A stretch of 64,000 nucleotides of DNA from an uncultured SAR86 cluster bacterium (GTDB lineage: Bacteria; Pseudomonadota; Gammaproteobacteria; Magnimaribacterales; TMED112), in assembly GCA_902585315.1 (NCBI GenBank), contig CACIDC010000003.1, positions 31,164 through 95,163 of the forward strand. The letters are read 5' to 3'. The position numbers and the translations under genes were made by a program. The first letter of the stretch is position 1. Every line of letters starts with the position of its first letter. Shown here piece after piece: positions 8,634 through 14,704 of the stretch. Under the pieces are notes generated by a model. The model did no database searches, was not told where the DNA came from, and saw only the letters and a program-made list of their open reading frames with translations.

Positions 8634-8649
8634 AAAGGGTCAAACCTTT
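8634..8649 (-). terminator. Weak stem followed by U-run (possible attenuator)
   Basis: On the minus strand AAAGG (8645-8649) can pair with CCTTT (8634-8638) across a 6-nt loop and is followed by a run of T. It lies between the glutamine aptamer and the porin start codon, where an expression platform would be expected. The stem is only five pairs and AU-rich, so termination here is doubtful; translation control through the downstream AAGGAG is the alternative. Confidence 0.25.
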
Positions 8650-8659
8650 CATAGAAAAT

Positions 8660-8712
8660 CAAGCGCGTTCCTTCAGCTGGTGCCTACTTCCGTCCGTAAT
8701 GGATGAACGATT
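8660..8712 (-). promoter_or_regulatory. Glutamine riboswitch (glnA RNA motif)
   Basis: Read on the minus strand, this leader holds the conserved glnA-motif core: CGTTCATCC (8701-8709), a short loop, GGACGGAAGTAGG, a small hairpin, then GAAGGAACGC (8665-8674). The outer stem pairs CGTTC (8705-8709) with GAACG (8666-8670), P2 pairs TCC with GGA, and P3 can pair GGC with GCT. This is the three-way junction with the bulged GGAAGUAGG element known to bind L-glutamine in cyanobacterial and marine sequences. It lies about 60 nt upstream of the TorF porin-amtB operon. It was recognised by eye; a covariance-model search with the glnA RNA family would settle it. Confidence 0.9.
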
Positions 8713-8715
8713 CCG

Positions 8716-8790
8716 CTCCTTTTTTACCATGGAGATGGTTTAACTTTTAACCCATGTTAAATGGGCTCCTTTTATCCCATGGAGTATGGG
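8716..8790 (-). other. Three abutting repeats, each foldable as an H-type RNA pseudoknot
   Basis: On the minus strand three 24-26 nt units follow each other with no spacer. Unit 1 (8790-8766): stem CCCAT/ATGGG, loop ACTCC, linker ATAAAA, then GGAG that pairs with the loop. Unit 2 (8765-8740): stem CCCAT/ATGGG, loop TTAAC, linker TTAAAA, then GTTAA that pairs with the loop. Unit 3 (8739-8716): stem ACCAT/ATGGT, loop CTCC, linker AAAAAA, then GGAG. The loop and its downstream partner change together between units, and the outer stem pair changes C-G to A-T. The A-rich linker is the position that lines the stem-1 minor groove in classical pseudoknots. The array runs straight into the glutamine aptamer. 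I do not recognise it as a named motif. Confidence 0.7.
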
Positions 8791-8847
8791 TTATAAACAC
8801 AATTTATAAATTAACATTATCCAAATTAATACCCTGTAATGAAAAAG

Positions 8848-8876
8848 TCAACAGAAAAAAACGAATAAGGTATAAT
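8848..8876 (+). promoter_or_regulatory. Sigma-70 type promoter for gltBD
   Basis: A perfect -10 box TATAAT (8871-8876) lies 17 nt after TCAACA (8848-8853, four of six matches to the -35 consensus). Transcription would begin around 8882-8883, only two or three bases before the gltB ATG at 8885, so the message would be almost leaderless. The -35 region overlaps sequence that also serves the divergent porin-amtB leader, whose own promoter I could not resolve. Confidence 0.6.
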
Positions 8877-8884
8877 TAGAGTTA

Positions 8885-11800
8885 ATGAAAGGTAGAATTC
8901 AGATTCAAGATCATGATTCGTGCGGAACAGGAGTTTTATTCAGTAAAAATAACGAATTCAATCATTCTATAATTAAAAGAGCACTCTTATCACTGTCCAA
9001 CATGAAACACAGGGGTGCTTTAAGTTATGACGGAGTGACCACAGACGGATGCGGAATACTACTTGATATTGACCGAAAATTTTACCAAAAAAAGCTACTG
9101 GAAGAGCAAAATTTCATATTACCAAATAATTTTTCTATAGCGGTTTTAATGGTACAGGATAATTTTGATTACAAAAAAAAATTTTCAGAAATTTGTTCAA
9201 AATTTGACCTAAAAATTTCAGCTGAAAGGGAACTTAATGTCGACAGAAATTTACTTGGAGAATTAGCTAAAAAATCTTGCCCAAGAATAATTCACGCTTT
9301 CATTTCTCCAAAAAAAAACAACGACACTGAAAACTTAGAAGTATCATTTTTTAAGATAAAAAAATACCTCGATAATAATTTTTGTGCAGAAAAAGAACTA
9401 TATTGTGTAAGTTTCTCTGCCAAGACGATTGTATATAAGGGGCTCATTCATCCAGATGTATTTTCAAGTTTTTATTCTGATCTTGCTGACGAGAGACATA
9501 AATCAGCATCCTCAACTTTCCATATTAGATTCTCGACTAATACCTCGCCTAAATGGCACTTAGCACAACCATACAGACTTATCGCGCATAATGGGGAGAT
9601 TAATACAATTTCGGGCAATAGAAATTGGGCAACAGCCAGAATCCAAAATTTTAAATCAAAGCATCTTGGAGATTTAAAAGATTATTACCCTCTAATTAAT
9701 CAAAAAGGCTCTGATTCTTCCTCCCTTGATAATATCCTTGAGTTATTCACTCTAGGAGGCATAAATGTCGGAAGGGCAGCAAGAATGCTTATTCCCCCAT
9801 CTTGGCAAAATACTGATTTGATGGATCCTGATGAAAAAGCATTTCACGAGTACAATTCAATGCATATGGAAGCTTGGGATGGGCCTGCATTAATATGCTT
9901 TCAAAATAACAACTATGTGTCATGTTTTCTTGATAGAAATGGATTAAGACCAGCCAGAATTGAATATTTTGACGATAACACAATATGTGTTTCATCTGAA
10001 GTAGGATCAAATGAAATGAAAGGTCTAAAGCGCATTGAAACTGGAAGACTTGGACCAGGAGGATTGATTCTCTTTGATAGAAACGCCAAAGAATTACTAA
10101 TGAACGATCAAGTAGATAAAAAGCTTTCAACTTCAAAACCTTACAGAGAATGGCTGAAGGAAAATTCTAAACACCTTGAAGCAAATTTACATACTTATTC
10201 AGGCCCTGAAATGAGAGAGGTTTCTGAAAAATATTTTCAACAATCCTGCAATAGTTTCTTATTGAACAAAGAAGAAATGGAAATGTTAAGAGTCTATGCA
10301 ATGGAAAGTAACGAACCTACAGGTTCAATGGGTGACGATACTCCTATATCTCCGATAAGTAAAAAAATAAGATCACTATATGATAATTGCAGACAAAAAT
10401 TTGCCCAAGTAACAAATCCCCCAATCGATTCTCTTAGAGAAAAATCAGTAATGTCACTGGAAACTTGTATTGGACCAGAACTGAACATATTTGAAGAAAC
10501 ATCAGAACACGCAAATAGAATTGTTGTTAATTCTCCAATACTGTCTCACAAAAAATTTAATCTTTTACTAAAAAATAAAAAGTTTCCTTGTAAAAGATTC
10601 TCACTTGAATACAGAGAATTAGAAGGGTTAGAAGAAGCAATATTAAGAGTTCTTGATGATGTTGTAAAATCAGTAAAATTAGGGACAAACTTGGTTGTTC
10701 TGGATGAAAAACAGTCAAGTAGCAAAATCCCCGTTATACCAGCACTTCTAGCAACTTCTGCTTTACACAACAGACTTATAAATGAAAACTTAAGAACTAA
10801 ATGTAATTTAATAATTAATACAGCTTCAGCAAGAGATAATCACCAAATTGCTTGTCTTATAGCTTTTGGTGCTACATGTGTTCATCCATGGCTAGGTTTG
10901 CAAGCAATACTAAAAGTCTCAAATAATTCTATGGACCTTACATCTAATGAGCTGTGTGTCGCTTATAGAAAGTGCTTGAATAAAGGTCTTTTAAAGATTA
11001 TGTCTAAAATGGGCATTTCGAATGTTTCGAGTTATAGAGGTTCTGGTCTGTTTGAAGTAATTGGGTTCTCTGATGAAGTAAATAGTCTTTGTTTTCCCAA
11101 AAATGATTCATTAATAAAAGGAGAATCTTTTGAGGATCTGCATAAAAAAAACATGCTTTCTATTTCTTTTGATGGTAGTGATGATCGGGTTGCAAAAGGC
11201 CTACACAAATTTAAACACAATGGAGAAGAACATGCTTTCAATCCTGACGTTGTTATGAATTTACAAAATTCCCTTAAATCTGGTTCTTTCAAGGAATTTA
11301 AAAATTATTCTTCATATGTCAATTCAAGAAAACCCCTAGCTATTAGAGATTATTTTGAGCTTTGCTCAAATAATAAACCAATAAATCTTGAAGAAGTTGA
11401 GCCAATAGAGTCAATCCTATCAAGGTTTGACTCAGCTGGTATGAGCTTAGGGTCCATGTCTCCACATGCACATGAAACTCTAGCTGCTGCTATGAACGGA
11501 TTGGGCTGTCGTTCAAATTCTGGTGAGGGAGGTGAAGATCCAAAAAGATATGGAACAAATTTAGAATCAAAAATTAAACAAGTTGCTTCTGGTAGATTTG
11601 GAGTTACACCTCATTATTTAAGAAATGCAGAAGTTCTTCAAATTAAAATTGCGCAAGGTGCAAAGCCTGGAGAGGGCGGCCAATTACCTGGTTCTAAAGT
11701 TGATTCTTACATTGCAGAGTTACGATATTCAAAGCCTGGAATAACTTTAATCTCTCCACCTCCGCATCATGATATTTATTCAATTGAAGATCTCGCTCAA

Positions 11801-13297
11801 TTAATTTATGACTTGAAACAGGTAAACCCAAAAGCATTAGTTTCAGTAAAGCTTGTTTCTGAACCAGGAGTAGGTATTGTTGCAGCCGGTGTTGTAAAAG
11901 CTAATGCAGATTTTATTACTATATCTGGTCACGATGGAGGGACTGGTGCAAGCCCAATATCTTCTATTAGGCATGCAGGTTCACCTTGGGAAACAGGAAT
12001 GTATGAAACTCAAAATACCCTACTTCAAAGCAACTTAAGATCTTATGTAAGGCTCCAGACAGATGGCGGGCTTAAAACTGCAGAGGATGTAATAAAGGCT
12101 GCAGTATTTGGTGCTGATTCTTTTGGTTTTGGTACAGCACCTATGATAGCTATGGGCTGCAAGTATTTAAGAATATGTCATTTGAATAATTGTGCTACTG
12201 GTGTGGCAACTCAACAACTAAGAATTATTAATGATCATTTTCTAGGAGAAGTAGAAAAAGTGCAGAAGTTCTTTGAGTTTACTGCTCATGAAGTCAGAGA
12301 AAAGCTAGCAAAACTAGGTTTAAAGTCTTTAGAAGATGCAATAGGAGACACCTCTTTAATGATACTTAAAAAAGATTACAAGGATGAATCTGTAAAATTA
12401 GGATTTGATAGATTGCTTGACAGGTACAGACCAAATAAAAAGCAATCTAACGAACTCAAAAAGAATCTAATTAACAATTCCCTAAGCGATGAATCATTAA
12501 ATAATTTGATTACAAAAAAGTTAAAAACTAATTTAGCCAAAGGAAAAGGGGGGTCATTTAATTTTGAAATTAAAAATACTCAAAGATCTGTTGGTGCTCG
12601 TTTGGCAGGAGATATAGCGGAAAAATTTGGTAGGGAAGGATTTCCAGAAAAAATAATTTTGAATTTTAAAGGAAATGCTGGACAAAGTTTTGGTTGTTGG
12701 AATTCAAAAGGTGTTGAATTGAAATTAAATGGATTGGCAAATGATTACGTTGGAAAGGGTATGAACGGCGGAAAGATTGTAATAACTAAAAATAAACATC
12801 TTAATCAGGAAAGACCAGTTTTAGTGGGGAACACATGTTTATTTGGTGCCACAGGAGGAGAATTTTATGCTACAGGTGTAGCAGGTGAGAGGTTTGCTGT
12901 AAGAAATTCAGGGGCAAAAGCAATTATTGAAGGAACTGGAGATCATTGCTGCGAGTATATGACTGGAGGCGAAGTTATAGTATTAGGGCCCGTTGGAAAT
13001 AACTTTGGTGCTGGCATGACTGGTGGTTTTGCCTATGTTTTTGATCAGGATAGAAGCTTTGTTGATAAATGTAATAAAGATTTAGTTTCATTTAATAGAA
13101 TCACTTCTCAAGAAATGGAAGCTCATAGGTCTTATCTAAAAGATAGAATCGCTAATTTCATAAAAGAGACTAACAGCAACATTGGTAATGAAATTTTAGA
13201 GGATTTTGAAAAGTATCAGAGCCTCTTTTGGATAGTAACTCCATATGCTGAAAACCTATCTAGAATTATTCGAAAAACACGAGAGGATGCTGCCTAA
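8885..13297 (+). CDS. gltB: Glutamate synthase (NADPH) large subunit
   Basis: GltB makes two glutamates from glutamine and 2-oxoglutarate. The 1470-residue protein is full length. The N-terminal glutamine amidotransferase domain should begin at nucleophile Cys13 (DSCGTGV) after removal of a 12-residue propeptide. The FMN-binding synthase domain occupies roughly residues 770-1180, with the GEGGEDPKRYG motif and the [3Fe-4S] cysteines 1092, 1098 and 1103 (CHLNNCATGVATQ). The C-terminal glycine-rich GXGXG helix domain follows. It overlaps gltD by one base (TAATG). It diverges from the riboswitch-controlled amtB operon, so nitrogen uptake and assimilation share one intergenic region. Confidence 0.97.
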   Translation: MKGRIQIQDHDSCGTGVLFSKNNEFNHSIIKRALLSLSNMKHRGALSYDGVTTDGCGILLDIDRKFYQKKLLEEQNFILPNNFSIAVLMVQDNFDYKKKFSEICSKFDLKISAERELNVDRNLLGELAKKSCPRIIHAFISPKKNNDTENLEVSFFKIKKYLDNNFCAEKELYCVSFSAKTIVYKGLIHPDVFSSFYSDLADERHKSASSTFHIRFSTNTSPKWHLAQPYRLIAHNGEINTISGNRNWATARIQNFKSKHLGDLKDYYPLINQKGSDSSSLDNILELFTLGGINVGRAARMLIPPSWQNTDLMDPDEKAFHEYNSMHMEAWDGPALICFQNNNYVSCFLDRNGLRPARIEYFDDNTICVSSEVGSNEMKGLKRIETGRLGPGGLILFDRNAKELLMNDQVDKKLSTSKPYREWLKENSKHLEANLHTYSGPEMREVSEKYFQQSCNSFLLNKEEMEMLRVYAMESNEPTGSMGDDTPISPISKKIRSLYDNCRQKFAQVTNPPIDSLREKSVMSLETCIGPELNIFEETSEHANRIVVNSPILSHKKFNLLLKNKKFPCKRFSLEYRELEGLEEAILRVLDDVVKSVKLGTNLVVLDEKQSSSKIPVIPALLATSALHNRLINENLRTKCNLIINTASARDNHQIACLIAFGATCVHPWLGLQAILKVSNNSMDLTSNELCVAYRKCLNKGLLKIMSKMGISNVSSYRGSGLFEVIGFSDEVNSLCFPKNDSLIKGESFEDLHKKNMLSISFDGSDDRVAKGLHKFKHNGEEHAFNPDVVMNLQNSLKSGSFKEFKNYSSYVNSRKPLAIRDYFELCSNNKPINLEEVEPIESILSRFDSAGMSLGSMSPHAHETLAAAMNGLGCRSNSGEGGEDPKRYGTNLESKIKQVASGRFGVTPHYLRNAEVLQIKIAQGAKPGEGGQLPGSKVDSYIAELRYSKPGITLISPPPHHDIYSIEDLAQLIYDLKQVNPKALVSVKLVSEPGVGIVAAGVVKANADFITISGHDGGTGASPISSIRHAGSPWETGMYETQNTLLQSNLRSYVRLQTDGGLKTAEDVIKAAVFGADSFGFGTAPMIAMGCKYLRICHLNNCATGVATQQLRIINDHFLGEVEKVQKFFEFTAHEVREKLAKLGLKSLEDAIGDTSLMILKKDYKDESVKLGFDRLLDRYRPNKKQSNELKKNLINNSLSDESLNNLITKKLKTNLAKGKGGSFNFEIKNTQRSVGARLAGDIAEKFGREGFPEKIILNFKGNAGQSFGCWNSKGVELKLNGLANDYVGKGMNGGKIVITKNKHLNQERPVLVGNTCLFGATGGEFYATGVAGERFAVRNSGAKAIIEGTGDHCCEYMTGGEVIVLGPVGNNFGAGMTGGFAYVFDQDRSFVDKCNKDLVSFNRITSQEMEAHRSYLKDRIANFIKETNSNIGNEILEDFEKYQSLFWIVTPYAENLSRIIRKTREDAA

Positions 13298-14691
13298 TGT
13301 CATCAAATTTTGAATTCATAGACATAAAACGAATTGAACCTGAAACGAAATCAATCAAAGTAAGAAAAATTGAATTTGGAGAAATTTATCAAACACAAAA
13401 CCTTGAATCTGTTAAAGAGCAATCAAGCAGGTGTTTGGACTGCGGAAATCCATATTGCGAGTGGAAATGCCCACTTCATAATTACATACCTGATTGGCTT
13501 AAATTAGCTCAAATAGGCTCAATTCATGAAGCAGCTGATCTGTGCCATGAGACAAATTCTTTTCCAGAAATATGTGGCAGGATTTGTCCGCAGGAAAAAT
13601 TATGTGAGGGTGCTTGTACGTTAAATACTGGATATGAGGCAGTAACGATCGGTCAAATTGAAAAATATATTACGGATAAAGCATTATCTGAGGGCTGGAA
13701 ACCAAAAAAACTGGTAGAAAGCTCCTCAAAAAAAACTGTTTCAATTATTGGTGCTGGACCAGCAGGACTTGCATGTGCTGAAAATTTAATAAGAAGGGGA
13801 GTCAAATGTATCGTTTATGATAGGTATTCGCAAATAGGAGGGCTTTTAACTTATGGTATTCCTGAGTTTAAATTGGAAAAAAACATAGTCATTAAACGTC
13901 GAGAAATTCTTGAAGAATTGGGGGTTGAGTTTGTGCTTAATTTTGAAGTGGATGAAAAAAGAATGAATGAAATTGAAAAAAATAGTGATGCAATATTTTT
14001 AGGGCTCGGTACATATGAATCAATAAAAGGCAATATAAATGGTCTAAGTAAAGATGGTGTAGTAGAAGCACTTCCTTATTTAATTAAAAATACCGAATAT
14101 TTAATGTCTGAAGAAGATGCTGAAAATATCGATTTTAGAGATAAAAAAGTTGTGGTTTTGGGTGGTGGAGATACTGCTATGGATTGTGTGAGAACCGCAA
14201 TTAGACAGCAAGCTAAAAGCGTATATTGTGTGTACAGAAGGGATAAAGAAAATATGCCTGGATCAGTAAAAGAAATTAAGCATGCTATGGAAGAGGGAGT
14301 AGAGTTTTTATTCAATTCTCAACCACTTGAAATCATTGGAAATGGAACAGTAAGACAACTCAAAATAGGCAAGACTAAATTAGGTAAAGCTGATGGCTCT
14401 GGAAGAAGAAAACCAGTTTTAATAAAAAATTCTGAGAAAATTCTTGATGTTGATAAACTCGTAATTGCCTTCGGATACGAGGCGGACCCACAAAGTTTTA
14501 TTGCTGAAAATAACATAAAAGTTTCAGACAGAGGTCTTATCTCACTCGATAATAAAAATTACAAATATCAAACGTCAAATCCTAAATTTTTTGCTGGTGG
14601 TGACATGATAATAGGTTCAAGTTTGGCTGTTCATGCGATTGCTCATGGCAGAGATGCTGCAAAAGAAATTATAAAATTCCTTGAAACTTAA
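13297..14691 (+). CDS. gltD: Glutamate synthase (NADPH) small subunit
   Basis: GltD takes electrons from NADPH through FAD and passes them to GltB. In 464 residues it shows the N-terminal ferredoxin-like cysteines (Cys46, 49, 54, 58 and Cys93, 97, 103, 107) that bind two [4Fe-4S] clusters, the FAD loop GAGPAG at about 152-157, and a second dinucleotide loop GGGDTAMD near 287-294 for NADPH. The start overlaps the gltB stop by one base, so translation is coupled. It converges on the M14 peptidase gene with a 13 nt gap and no obvious terminator. Confidence 0.96.
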   Translation: MSSNFEFIDIKRIEPETKSIKVRKIEFGEIYQTQNLESVKEQSSRCLDCGNPYCEWKCPLHNYIPDWLKLAQIGSIHEAADLCHETNSFPEICGRICPQEKLCEGACTLNTGYEAVTIGQIEKYITDKALSEGWKPKKLVESSSKKTVSIIGAGPAGLACAENLIRRGVKCIVYDRYSQIGGLLTYGIPEFKLEKNIVIKRREILEELGVEFVLNFEVDEKRMNEIEKNSDAIFLGLGTYESIKGNINGLSKDGVVEALPYLIKNTEYLMSEEDAENIDFRDKKVVVLGGGDTAMDCVRTAIRQQAKSVYCVYRRDKENMPGSVKEIKHAMEEGVEFLFNSQPLEIIGNGTVRQLKIGKTKLGKADGSGRRKPVLIKNSEKILDVDKLVIAFGYEADPQSFIAENNIKVSDRGLISLDNKNYKYQTSNPKFFAGGDMIIGSSLAVHAIAHGRDAAKEIIKFLET

Positions 14692-14704
14692 AGTTTTGCC
14701 TGAA

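Noticed and set aside
8602..8652. Longer start of the TorF porin gene at 8652
   Set aside because: It would destroy the clear signal peptide and begin within the weak stem after the aptamer; ATG 8601 has an AAGGAG at the right distance.
8816..8851. TTGACT and GATAAT boxes on the minus strand as promoter of the porin-amtB leader
   Set aside because: The hexamers are 24 bases apart, too far for a sigma-70 promoter; no better pair was found, so I left the promoter unassigned.
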